From positions 992,001 through 1,056,000 of the forward strand of contig NZ_JAQSWB010000001.1 of assembly GCF_029266855.1 (NCBI RefSeq): DNA of 64,000 bases. Reading direction: 5' to 3'. Under the pieces are notes generated by a model, which was not told where the DNA came from, did not search any database, and saw only the letters and a list, made by a program, of their open reading frames with translations. The position numbers and the translations under genes were made by a program. The stretch is from Fluviicola sp. Its GTDB lineage: Bacteria; Bacteroidota; Bacteroidia; Flavobacteriales_D; Crocinitomicaceae. Below, piece by piece: positions 24,701 to 32,072 of this stretch; within the stretch, counting starts at the first letter, position 1, and each line of letters opens with the position of its first letter.

Positions 24701-25232
24701 ACAATCGGAAGAAGGATTTGTATTCGATCTCCTTTTTTTCCAAAACCACCAGGTCCGAGATCGTTGTCAGTAACTTCTTTCCATGCTGACACATTTCAAT
24801 TTGGTGCTGGGTATCAAATTCGGGATTCGGTTTGCCGGCACTTTTTTGAATATAAATATTGTAATTCTTAATTGCTTCGTTGAACTGGAAATTTAAGTGA
24901 TATGCTTTTCCAAGATAAAAATAAGCTTCGGGGGCAATAGCAGGATCTGTGATACTAAAATTCAGGTACTTGAATGCATCCTGTTTTTTATGCGAATTAA
25001 AAAGTAAACAAGTCCCGTATTTGTAGTTGTAATCTGTGGATCGCGGATTGAGTGCGATCAGATGCAGAAAGTTCGGTGTTGCCTCAACAAATTGTTTTGC
25101 ATTGAAGAGTTTATCGGCTTTTAGCTTTAAATCGGCCTCGGTTTCTTGAGCAAAGGAACATTTAGCTGTTTGGATAAACAGAAATAGTAGTAACCAACCA
25201 TTTATTAGTCTAAATGACTTCAAACTCAACAT
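18771..25232 (-). CDS. 2153-aa TPR / PD40 / coiled-coil / double-SPOR envelope protein
   Basis: Exported (hydrophobic start to about residue 28). Order of parts: TPR-like helices (about 30-160); PD40-type propeller blades (about 200-325, YYSSYGDSDKGSMDIYCRK and FPYLSPNGEYLYFCSKG); a carboxypeptidase-regulatory-like beta domain (about 350-430); a very long Lys/Glu/Ala-rich coiled coil (about 455-1690); two SPOR-like domains (near 1747 GLVYRVQVGAFAKP and near 1889 GLFYTVQVGVYNRP); and a C-terminal beta domain of about 150 residues. TPR-PD40 starts are common in Bacteroidota OmpA-type or gliding proteins; SPOR domains bind denuded peptidoglycan. No OmpA domain is seen. Last gene of the tpiA-plsY operon, 21 bp after plsY. 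Role unknown, probably cell wall or motility. Confidence 0.88.
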   Translation of the reverse strand: MLSLKSFRLINGWLLLFLFIQTAKCSFAQETEADLKLKADKLFNAKQFVEATPNFLHLIALNPRSTDYNYKYGTCLLFNSHKKQDAFKYLNFSITDPAIAPEAYFYLGKAYHLNFQFNEAIKNYNIYIQKSAGKPNPEFDTQHQIEMCQHGKKLLTTISDLVVLEKKEIEYKSFFRLYNLSHIGGAILITADYQSKVDKKKNHTPLIHFPDKAQTIYYSSYGDSDKGSMDIYCRKRLPDGTWGLPALVPGNVNTKFDEDFPYLSPNGEYLYFCSKGHNSMGGFDVFRSKFDPETSSFGAPENMDFAISSPDNDLFYVVDSLEKNAYFASARQSENGKIHVYKVRVDRVPLQLAIIKGEFTSSINPENKRIAIKVVETASGNEIGLFKSNDKGNYLITLPKGGKYTYEMTVEGSTSVHKSQVSVPFLKEFRPLKQKIQEELLNKEDVVRIVDQFSEEVEDAQGILAEVIRSRAELNVNAGNFDINELDAQKENKKVLADIGLEGASNQEIISKFESIQQKQEQKLDGLVRLETGSLVAIVDKAIQAEALQAEVKKDVAKANAADTKEEKNDILLAANDKVAKILELKEEIQRIDAFVDSISKLIPKEQEKLKGITELKEAVSKAVVDEKYDQLKEAVVAKADLVKSIESAKEPNPVDNLLAQNEGIGKQSEQLKKQLNSYRESSAQLDKEIEQLKTELASAKAKDQPAIQSKIDSKESERQLVAEEVKRLDGKVAELHKKEVGNTKEITFINNLQHTNENRTATRAEADTKVEAINSNNVRSLEAYVKEQIKAIETSQVTARTNDVLTQESKTRVEGFESDYSMAQDAVDKQTDLTHEEKVALKVKNNEQLDKKLTQELTKIEEGLVKNPDDEKLNEQKNKVLALKTENAKNKEVILSESQLPVNASTNPAKELAALMPNYDTELKNAGNNSNTEERLKAQNKVDEALLDQVDKELEQVYEALTKDPLNQKLQDKKEALSTLKKDKEGVVKERQEKLDELESDQNEQIAAISIEKELNQVAPDYEEEKKAIGDKNGVPELKALNQLETKTIESIEKELAVLNPKTDAVSTKRKEVLQDLKKQFEENIVSRNEEIKILDTALAVEPKNTDEKSLVKEVRPAYEETLAKIEASTAPAEEKSKLIIDEETKLLSAIQTEQDKVKKIVGNNPTDSVAINKLIGLNELETIHESKLDEQKQTAVSQAKGKLKEEQVRQDVMPAYQTLSTDEIQDLSKEEALEKLAEEKKLQAAIEKQIVSNNKTIQKGFSAEKIAENQVLTDLLQQSKETEEELKASANKTPVTVKTSTEVASLEKVLGSEFAFAMTQKPSSKEEAGKQLQILNELSESIESQIDEEKRSEAPDSKKIEQLEKQLDEIKTRKGIIELETPEPVAVKTLVSGNPEADLAKLKEEEGQLKAQLTAASAKEKTEIEKKLTENKEAQQQRETAIQEKTLITLGTTREEKKQALESVPGSDPLKNVVLNRISATDKQQDPVLEKTSQITLLDAATEYLISEKIFEESTQVVQSEAALKEQKRRFSIEIGEIESLLQKAGLDPDKEKELKNQKQVLEDAVAKIDVQLAAIGNEKKYDAINDPALKKTVSVEEEQLIASNKEYPKLREQQQEINRLKEAVNQEKNKLEEKRREYVAAKDPAERTEIQTQIGQLSNELKAKNQEISQKESALDLALNAVEGDKEVWKNVLTREVQPKSAISTTIADVLAPEVGTGFEIKKETAIEPRVIKKAIPVGVKAPTGLVYRVQVGAFAKPIREDLFKEFTPVTGEKLDNGITRYLAGYFGNRQKVLDAQQDIRALGYKDAFVVAYCDGKRISLAEARQLEEQGLCKPMRQDSIVMEVIQNTIAQLPSDTLAKYKTEPKVSDYNKAPGAVTAMAIEEIKGLFYTVQVGVYNRPATKEQLHDINPLVTRRLENGQIRYSTGTFRSVDDARPKKAEAVEKGVSDAFITAYFNGERISLQEAKKLLADQGEAILFKEQELPKMQEAPVSDQLAKEYAKENPVRDKPVLNQYVLISKESYSEYPRKIMNQLRVQGDFYFDQTDLRIKTQADEALPRLVNTTVLFDTLVQIPSKEAELNEPNTKLVVGIWDFKEIPGSWANWLLRLTLPYEIKASSSAIEVSMNVEDEEQRKQVEALFTSHGARLKLE

Positions 25233-25253
25233 CTTGTTTTAGAGGCAATACGC

Positions 25254-25877
25254 TTATTTCTTAAAAAGGTTCATTTTGCTTTCCGTTCCATCGATTAAAC
25301 GTTTGATGTTTTTACGATGGGCAAAAATCACAATGAACGCCAACAAAGAACCAAAGATAGGCAAAGCGTACGTATTTATCGGAAATAACCACAAACAACC
25401 TGAAAATACGATTGCTGCGCTTATTGATCCCAAAGACACATATTGTGTAGTAATGAAGACAATTAAAAATACCAGTAGACAAATTCCTGCCGCTAAAGGC
25501 TGTAGTCCGACAATTACTCCAAGAGAAGTTGCAACACCCTTTCCGCCTTTAAATCCTGCAAAGACCGGAAACACATGTCCTAAAACCGCCATAAAGGAAG
25601 CCACCAACTGGATGTGTGTTAAATGTGGGGAAGAAAAGTCTACCGGCAGTACAAAATAAGGTATCAGTACTGCCAGCATTCCTTTTAAAATATCAATAGT
25701 CAGAACAACTCTGCCTGCTTTTTTTCCAAGTACGCGGAAGGTATTTGTGGCTCCCGCATTCTTACTTCCGTGTTCTCTTACATCTAAATCGTATTTTGCA
25801 CGGCCTACCCAAACTGCTGTTGGTATTGATCCTAAAAAATATGCAGGTAGAGCCCATAAAAAATCAGTCCAGTTCAT
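25254..25877 (-). CDS. plsY: Acyl-phosphate:glycerol-3-phosphate acyltransferase PlsY
   Basis: 207 aa integral membrane enzyme. It makes lysophosphatidic acid from glycerol-3-phosphate and acyl-phosphate, the first acylation of phospholipid synthesis. Motifs: LGSIPTAVW near the start, then GSKNAGATNTFRVLGKKAG (motif 1) and GHVFPVFAGFKGGKGVATSL (motif 2), and several membrane helices. The start codon overlaps the stop of the 1536-aa gene (TAATG), giving tight coupling. A Lys-rich tail ends the protein. Confidence 0.95.
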   Translation of the reverse strand: MNWTDFLWALPAYFLGSIPTAVWVGRAKYDLDVREHGSKNAGATNTFRVLGKKAGRVVLTIDILKGMLAVLIPYFVLPVDFSSPHLTHIQLVASFMAVLGHVFPVFAGFKGGKGVATSLGVIVGLQPLAAGICLLVFLIVFITTQYVSLGSISAAIVFSGCLWLFPINTYALPIFGSLLAFIVIFAHRKNIKRLIDGTESKMNLFKK

Positions 25878-28800
25878 TATTCAAAAATAGCATTTAGTTT
25901 GCCTAAATACACGCTATTTGTTGAGATTTGGTATAAGAAGTTTTTTGATTTGCGCTTGTCTTCTTTGATCCCGTTGATGGAATTCGCAAGTTCTGAATCA
26001 CTTGTGATGATATTCAGGGTTCCGTCGCGTTTCAGCATCGAGTAATCAAACAAGTAATCCGGTCCGCCCGGAACCTGCATCATCATCGTAAAATGATCGC
26101 CGTTTGAAGAGTAGATCTGTTCAAATGCAGCACGGAATACAACCTGTCTCATAACCGGTTTTCCATACAAGTTCACAATTGCAGCACCTTCAAGACTCGA
26201 CATCAAACCGCGGATATCTTTCGTCATCGGTATGTTTTTCAAATGAACTCCGGTGATCACAATCGATTTTTCCATTTCATCCGGCAAGCGTTTTACTTTC
26301 TTGTCTTCGGAAAGGGTGTAATCCGACTTGATCTTATCAGCCGTTTTACGATCTCCCCACATCAGTAAGGCTTGTTCGATGTTCGTAGTTTCAAACGATA
26401 ATGGTTTTGACCCTTCATAGTCTACAATACGTTGCCCCACACTTTCAAAAACACCCCGGTCAAGCGGCAGATTCAGCTTCAGTGTAGCATTTACATCGGT
26501 CTGTCCGCTTTGCTGGTTATAAGAAACCATTCCAATAGCATCTACAGTGATATCGCCGTAATCCATTCCCATATTGATATTCCCTTCGGCATTCATGGAA
26601 CAGCTTTCCGTATGCAACGAGATAAAGTTTCCTGGTTCATTCCGGTTCAATAGCTTCTCTTTTGGCCCGATCTGGAATTCCTTGGAAGAGAAATCATACT
26701 GCAGTACTCCCGAAGCGGTAATAAAGATCGGATCGTTCGGATCTTCCAGGGAAGAAAGGAAGGTCGGATACAAACGGATCGAGTCTTTCTGACGCGAATC
26801 CCTCCACACAATACCTGCTGCAATAGCCTGTCCATCCAGTGTTTTCATATTTGGCGTAACCGGAATCTGAATGTTCTTCGGATCAATTTCCGCCGTAAAC
26901 GACATCCAGCTTTTTGCAAACTTCTCACAATTGTGATTGATCCGGGTTGCCCCCGTAAAGCTGATCAATGGATTCGCTGCTTTCACATTCATTGAACCGT
27001 AGTAATCAAAATACTTGTTCAGCTTAAATCCTGATTCGCTTTTTACTGTTCCTTTTGCAAATGTTTGGTAGGTTGAATCGACACCGATCTTGTCCATATG
27101 AATCAGCGTCTTGGTAGAATCTGCATCATAATAAGGATAATCACCTTCTGAAGTGTATTTTCTTCTGGCAGAAATTGTTGTGTTTGCGTTCAGGAATGTA
27201 TGGTATTTGGTCACATAATTGGCTACTACTTTTGAATTCAGCAATGGCTCCATTACAGCGTTTTTATGGATCGTCACCTTCGCACTATCCGGGTAAATAC
27301 GGGCATCTGCCACGTCAATGAATGTTGTATTCGAACAATACAATATTTTTTTCTTCATGGAAAACTTCACCTTCGGAGCTGCAAACTGCAATGAATCCTG
27401 ATCCGGGTGGATCGAGAACATGTTTGGCTGAGCCAGGTTCAAATCCGTGTTAATATTAATATCTCCTGAAGAGCTTCCTTTTTTGGACAACTCCATTTCA
27501 TCCTGGTCCATTAACCAGGTAAAGATGTCGACTTTCGCCGCATATTTGATAACAGGGAAAATCTTCAGTTCTTCCCCGTCATTGGACTTAAAATCTCCTT
27601 TGCGGTCTTTGAATGAAATGTGTGCATTTACATTGTTTGAAGAGAAGGCCAAGGGACTTTCTCCTTCTTCAGGATACGGATTCTTCAGATTAAAGACCGA
27701 GGTATCCGAATAAATATCGTGACGTTTAAATTTAAATGCATCGGAACCCAAATTTGCCTTTTGCATGGAAATAATTCCATACCCGGTCATTCCCGTTGGC
27801 TGGATGATCGCTGTTCCTTTCATTTTAGCTTCTCCGCCAAAGAATGTCAATTCGTTTTCCTGCGTGGAAGATGCTTTCAGGACATTTTGTCTTGGAACAT
27901 ACGTAATGTATGCATCCGGAGAAGTAACATCCGGAAATTGAACACCTGCTTCAATCGGTTTGTTTTCAAACTTGGCATATCCCAGGGTCGAATCCGGTAA
28001 GAAGGTAAATGCTTTTGAATCCGAGGTGGAATGGATGAAGTTAATAATTCCGGAACCTTGCAATCCGTTATTGGACAAAACAATCTTGTTCTTATACATT
28101 GCCTTTGTACCGTAAAACACATGTCCTTCAGGCGGAGCAACTGTACTGAATCCAAGGGAATAATCGGCCATGATCTTCAAATCTTCTTTGATCACCGGGA
28201 AGATTCCTGCCGAAACCAATTCACCTTTCAATCGGAATGATTTCTCAGAGAAATTATCCAGACTGTCCATTTCAAACGGGACACAGGTGTAATAGAATCG
28301 TGCGGAATCGTATGCTCCGTTGAATAGTTCATCCTGGTTGTAATATACTCTGGATGGTTTAACTGATTTGAGGATCGGGTATTTCGTGATCTCCTTTTTC
28401 ATTCCGGCACGGTTCGTAGGGTCATCAATGACGATTTCACCCACAATTCCATTTACCGGGGAACCCAAAGCTATCGATTTGTTCCCGTCGGCCTGTGAAA
28501 GCGGTTTTACACGGAAGTAACTTTTATCCGTTTTGATCAGGTTAATTTTATTTGCATCATACACATAATTTGCTTCCAAAGTATGCACCTCAAACTTCCC
28601 TGACGAAGCCCAGCCCGTGAACTTAAAGTCTCTGTTTTTGCTCACTTTAACCTGTGCTTTGTCCGGTAAAACGAATGAACCCTGTGCATCTGAAATTGTT
28701 ACACGGTCAACCGCTTCAAGCACGATTTCCATTGTCCCCAAGTTCATGCTTCCGAAATTCGGCATGGATCTTCTTTTAATAGCAAGAATGGAATCCTGGG

Positions 28801-30487
28801 TTGCAATTTTTTGCAGATTCGGATTGTCCTTTAACTGTTCCGGTGAAAACTTCGGTTTCGGTCGCATATCGGAAACAAAGATCAGGTTATCGTAATCGCG
28901 TTTCCCGGATCTTGCCTCAATAAACACCTTTGTTTTTTGGTTCACTTTCACGATCTTATTTTCCGTATCGTAGCTGATAAATCCGTAAGAAGCCAGGTCA
29001 AGAAGCTGTGTTTTAACCTGCTCTACAGTTTTACCAAGCGCCGTTGCAGCCTTTCCTTCAGAGATAGTGAATTCATCGAACTTATAACAATAGTTGTACA
29101 ATGCAGCCAACGGATGTGTCTGATCCATTCCCTGGAGACGGTCGAACAATCTTCCGTCATAGAAATTCATTGACTCAAAACGCGCAATCCGCTGTTCCTG
29201 GCTCGTTCCAAAATCGTAAGTAAAAAACAGGTCTGTTCCGCTTCTTTTCCAGGACACCTTTTGAACATACCATTCCAATTGGTGATATGAATCGGTAAAT
29301 GGCGATTGCAGAACTCCTGATTTCCCCCTGCTCAATTCAACCATGTTCGAATCCTTCGTATAGATAAAACCTACTCCCGGATGTGTAATCGAATCCTTCT
29401 CTCCGATATAAAGTGTGGTTTGGGTAACATTCGAAACAATTTTAGCCGGTTCAATAGCGATGTACTGAGTTTTAGCCACAAGGAATTTTTTTCCGTTCCG
29501 TTTAATGGTCAACTGGGCGAGTTCTGTAGCATTACCAATTCCGATAACACTTGCCCCTTGCAATGAAAAACCTCCCACATAATCCATATCCGGAAGCACA
29601 TTGCTGATTGACAGTTTACGCTCAAAGGAAATAAATTGCGGGTAATTCCGGTCGGCCTCACGGATAATCCGGAAGGCACGCTCATTCAATGTTCCTTTTA
29701 TTTTCTTTCCGGGGAAAAACGGACTTGTCAAAGCAACAGTATCCGCCTTAATAAAGTTGGATTTCATCGAAGCATCGTAATTGCCCAATTCTGCAAACGT
29801 TTCATTCTCTTTCAAGCCAACTTTCACCCAGTTTACCTTTCCTCCTTTACCGATCCATTTTTTTAATACCGGATCGTAGGTTCCGTCCGTATTATAGACA
29901 ACCAATGAATCCAGGAAACGGGGTTCGTCTCTTTTTGCACCTTTATTCGGGAAACCGCACACCAGCCTTCCATTTGTAAATTTAATGATGGGTTTGTCTG
30001 TATATTCGAAAACATAGGCTCCGTAGAAATACCATTCTTCATTGGATGAGCTTGCTAGCATTCCTTTGGAGAAGAAGCCGGCAGACATTTCGATGAAGTC
30101 TTTAAATTTATTGATATTCTTGGCATCCAGTAACTTATCCACCGTATTGTGCCATGCAGTGAAAGATGCTTCCGGTTGTTTGTTTTTTACGAATGAATAA
30201 ACGGAAAACACATAATTGTAGATCTCCGGGTAAGCTTTCAGACGTTTGCTTTCCATCAAATTAGCCGTTGCAACCATTTTGGTGAAATATTTATCCGGAA
30301 AATCAGTCGATTTCAGTAAAGTAACAGAAAACTCATCTTTCAAAAAGTCTTTTTGTTCCTTATCCAGATAATCACTTGTCAATGAAGTAATTGCTTTCAC
30401 GAATTTTTCTCTGTCTTCGGGATAAGACTGTGAAAACAAGTTGGTAGCGCTCAAAACTGCAATTAAAATGAATCCCCATTTTTTCAT
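25877..30487 (-). CDS. 1536-aa exported protein, unknown function
   Basis: Signal peptide MKKWGFILIAVLSATNLFSQ, then about 1500 residues that are mostly beta-strand-rich, without membrane helices. The N-terminal 150 residues are helical (EIYNYVFSVYSFVKNKQPEA). The rest repeats blocks of short strands with Asp/Gly turns; ending YQISTNSVYLGKLNAIFE. I recognise no domain with confidence; the pattern recalls large Bacteroidota envelope proteins with many beta-sandwich units. It overlaps prmA by 4 bp (ATGA) and plsY by 1 bp, so it is produced with lipid and translation genes. It may face the periplasm or cell surface (inference). Confidence 0.85.
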   Translation of the reverse strand: MKKWGFILIAVLSATNLFSQSYPEDREKFVKAITSLTSDYLDKEQKDFLKDEFSVTLLKSTDFPDKYFTKMVATANLMESKRLKAYPEIYNYVFSVYSFVKNKQPEASFTAWHNTVDKLLDAKNINKFKDFIEMSAGFFSKGMLASSSNEEWYFYGAYVFEYTDKPIIKFTNGRLVCGFPNKGAKRDEPRFLDSLVVYNTDGTYDPVLKKWIGKGGKVNWVKVGLKENETFAELGNYDASMKSNFIKADTVALTSPFFPGKKIKGTLNERAFRIIREADRNYPQFISFERKLSISNVLPDMDYVGGFSLQGASVIGIGNATELAQLTIKRNGKKFLVAKTQYIAIEPAKIVSNVTQTTLYIGEKDSITHPGVGFIYTKDSNMVELSRGKSGVLQSPFTDSYHQLEWYVQKVSWKRSGTDLFFTYDFGTSQEQRIARFESMNFYDGRLFDRLQGMDQTHPLAALYNYCYKFDEFTISEGKAATALGKTVEQVKTQLLDLASYGFISYDTENKIVKVNQKTKVFIEARSGKRDYDNLIFVSDMRPKPKFSPEQLKDNPNLQKIATQDSILAIKRRSMPNFGSMNLGTMEIVLEAVDRVTISDAQGSFVLPDKAQVKVSKNRDFKFTGWASSGKFEVHTLEANYVYDANKINLIKTDKSYFRVKPLSQADGNKSIALGSPVNGIVGEIVIDDPTNRAGMKKEITKYPILKSVKPSRVYYNQDELFNGAYDSARFYYTCVPFEMDSLDNFSEKSFRLKGELVSAGIFPVIKEDLKIMADYSLGFSTVAPPEGHVFYGTKAMYKNKIVLSNNGLQGSGIINFIHSTSDSKAFTFLPDSTLGYAKFENKPIEAGVQFPDVTSPDAYITYVPRQNVLKASSTQENELTFFGGEAKMKGTAIIQPTGMTGYGIISMQKANLGSDAFKFKRHDIYSDTSVFNLKNPYPEEGESPLAFSSNNVNAHISFKDRKGDFKSNDGEELKIFPVIKYAAKVDIFTWLMDQDEMELSKKGSSSGDININTDLNLAQPNMFSIHPDQDSLQFAAPKVKFSMKKKILYCSNTTFIDVADARIYPDSAKVTIHKNAVMEPLLNSKVVANYVTKYHTFLNANTTISARRKYTSEGDYPYYDADSTKTLIHMDKIGVDSTYQTFAKGTVKSESGFKLNKYFDYYGSMNVKAANPLISFTGATRINHNCEKFAKSWMSFTAEIDPKNIQIPVTPNMKTLDGQAIAAGIVWRDSRQKDSIRLYPTFLSSLEDPNDPIFITASGVLQYDFSSKEFQIGPKEKLLNRNEPGNFISLHTESCSMNAEGNINMGMDYGDITVDAIGMVSYNQQSGQTDVNATLKLNLPLDRGVFESVGQRIVDYEGSKPLSFETTNIEQALLMWGDRKTADKIKSDYTLSEDKKVKRLPDEMEKSIVITGVHLKNIPMTKDIRGLMSSLEGAAIVNLYGKPVMRQVVFRAAFEQIYSSNGDHFTMMMQVPGGPDYLFDYSMLKRDGTLNIITSDSELANSINGIKEDKRKSKNFLYQISTNSVYLGKLNAIFE

Positions 30488-31329
30488 ATTTCTACTTTTT
30501 TAAGTTTCATGGATGCCCATGTTTCTTTCTCTCTGACTTCCAATAATTCAAAGCCTGCCTGTTTTGCAGCATCTTCCAGTTCGGAAACATCCGAAGTGAA
30601 AAACCCGCTTAAAAAAAGCAAGCCATTATTTGAACAAAGTTTTGCGTAATCCGGTAAATGTCGTTTCAAAACATTTTTGTTGATGTTAGCAAGTATCACG
30701 CCGAAATCTTTTTCTTCAATGGAATCAATATCACCCAAAAGCCCGCGGATCTTTGTACATCCGTTACGGGCCGCATTTTCTATGGTGTTTTCCACTGACC
30801 AGGATTCAATATCGACAGCCAGTATATCCGTTGCACCTTTTTTCTCAGCCAGGATTGCCAGTACTCCCGTTCCGGTTCCCATATCCAAAACCCGTGCAGG
30901 CATTTCTTCCAGGTCCATCACGAATTGTGACATTAAATAGGTTGTTTGGTGGTGCCCGGTTCCAAAGGACATTTGTGGCTGGATCACAATAAGTTCCCTG
31001 TCGGGAAAATCGCTTACCTCATGAAAGGGAGCAATGATCGCCAAACGCGAATCTACCAAAACCGGGTCGAACGATTCTTCCCAGCTTGCATTCCAGTTTT
31101 GATGCGGAATCTCTTCCAGTTTCCAATCCACCTGTATCTCGGCATTGTTATGAATGCAGGTTTCTTTCAAAATGGATGAAACATCACCAATTTGAACAGG
31201 TGCATAAGCCTGGATTCCCAAATCGGTCTCTACAAAACTTTCAAAACCAAGTTCGGCAAGTTCTGCTACGAGAATATCTGACCAGGGATCTCTTGGCTCG
31301 ATATTTACTGTTAATTCAAAATAGTCCAT
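30484..31329 (-). CDS. prmA: Ribosomal protein L11 methyltransferase
   Basis: 281 aa. PrmA trimethylates lysines of ribosomal protein L11. The SAM-binding motif is RVLDMGTGTGVLAILAEKKG, preceded by the family's FGTGHHQTTYLM loop; AVDIESWSVENT and LANINKNVLKRHLPD are further conserved blocks. The N-terminal L11-recognition domain is present (YFELTVNIEPRDPWSDILVA). It overlaps tpiA by 19 bp and the following gene by 4 bp, as part of the same operon. Confidence 0.95.
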   Translation of the reverse strand: MDYFELTVNIEPRDPWSDILVAELAELGFESFVETDLGIQAYAPVQIGDVSSILKETCIHNNAEIQVDWKLEEIPHQNWNASWEESFDPVLVDSRLAIIAPFHEVSDFPDRELIVIQPQMSFGTGHHQTTYLMSQFVMDLEEMPARVLDMGTGTGVLAILAEKKGATDILAVDIESWSVENTIENAARNGCTKIRGLLGDIDSIEEKDFGVILANINKNVLKRHLPDYAKLCSNNGLLFLSGFFTSDVSELEDAAKQAGFELLEVREKETWASMKLKKVEI

Positions 31330-32072
31330 GTTTCTTCAGCTACTAAAACGGAAAAATCTGCAGCTTTTAAAGACGCACCTCCGATCAATCCTCCATCTAC
31401 ATTTTCGCAAGCGAATAACGCTTGAGCATTACCAGGGTTACAACTTCCCCCGTATAAAATCGAAGTATTTTCTGCTATTGTATTCCCGTACTTCTCTTCA
31501 ACCCACGATCTGATGGCAGCATGCATCTCTTCAGCCTGTTCCGTACTTGCGGTTTGCCCGGTACCGATCGCCCAAATAGGCTCATATGCCAGTACCACTT
31601 TTTCAAAATCATTTGCAGAAAGATGGAACACACTTTCCTCCAGTTGATTCTTTACATACTTCAAAAAAGAACCGTCTTGTCTGATTTCCAGAGGTTCCCC
31701 ACAGCAAAAGAATGGCTTAACTCCATGAAAAAGGGCTGCATCCAGTTTTTGTTTCAAAAGTGTATGATCTTCGTTAAAATACTCTCTTCGTTCGGAATGA
31801 CCGATCAATACGGCATCGATTCCGGCTTCTTTTAATTGCCACATGCTCACCTCACCCGTATAAGCACCCGAATCTTTCGGATAGGCATTCTGTGCCCCTA
31901 CTTTCACCACAGTTGATGAGCTCTTACAATCACTTACATAAAGCATCGGCGGAAAAATATATACTTCTATTCCCGAACCGATGTTCATGTTATTTACTTC
32001 TTTACACAGTTGCTTTGCCTCGCTTTGAGACAAATTCATTTTCCAGTTTCCTGCTACAATTTTTGAGCGCAT
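31311..32072 (-). CDS. tpiA: Triosephosphate isomerase
   Basis: 253 aa, standard length. It interconverts dihydroxyacetone phosphate and glyceraldehyde-3-phosphate. Catalytic residues are visible: Lys11 in GNWKMN, His92 in IGHSERR and Glu164 in AYEPIWAIGTG. The phosphate-binding loops are at YGGS and GLIGGASL. The start overlaps the stop of the DoxX-family gene by one base; downstream prmA starts inside its end. Confidence 0.97.
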   Translation of the reverse strand: MRSKIVAGNWKMNLSQSEAKQLCKEVNNMNIGSGIEVYIFPPMLYVSDCKSSSTVVKVGAQNAYPKDSGAYTGEVSMWQLKEAGIDAVLIGHSERREYFNEDHTLLKQKLDAALFHGVKPFFCCGEPLEIRQDGSFLKYVKNQLEESVFHLSANDFEKVVLAYEPIWAIGTGQTASTEQAEEMHAAIRSWVEEKYGNTIAENTSILYGGSCNPGNAQALFACENVDGGLIGGASLKAADFSVLVAEETWTILN

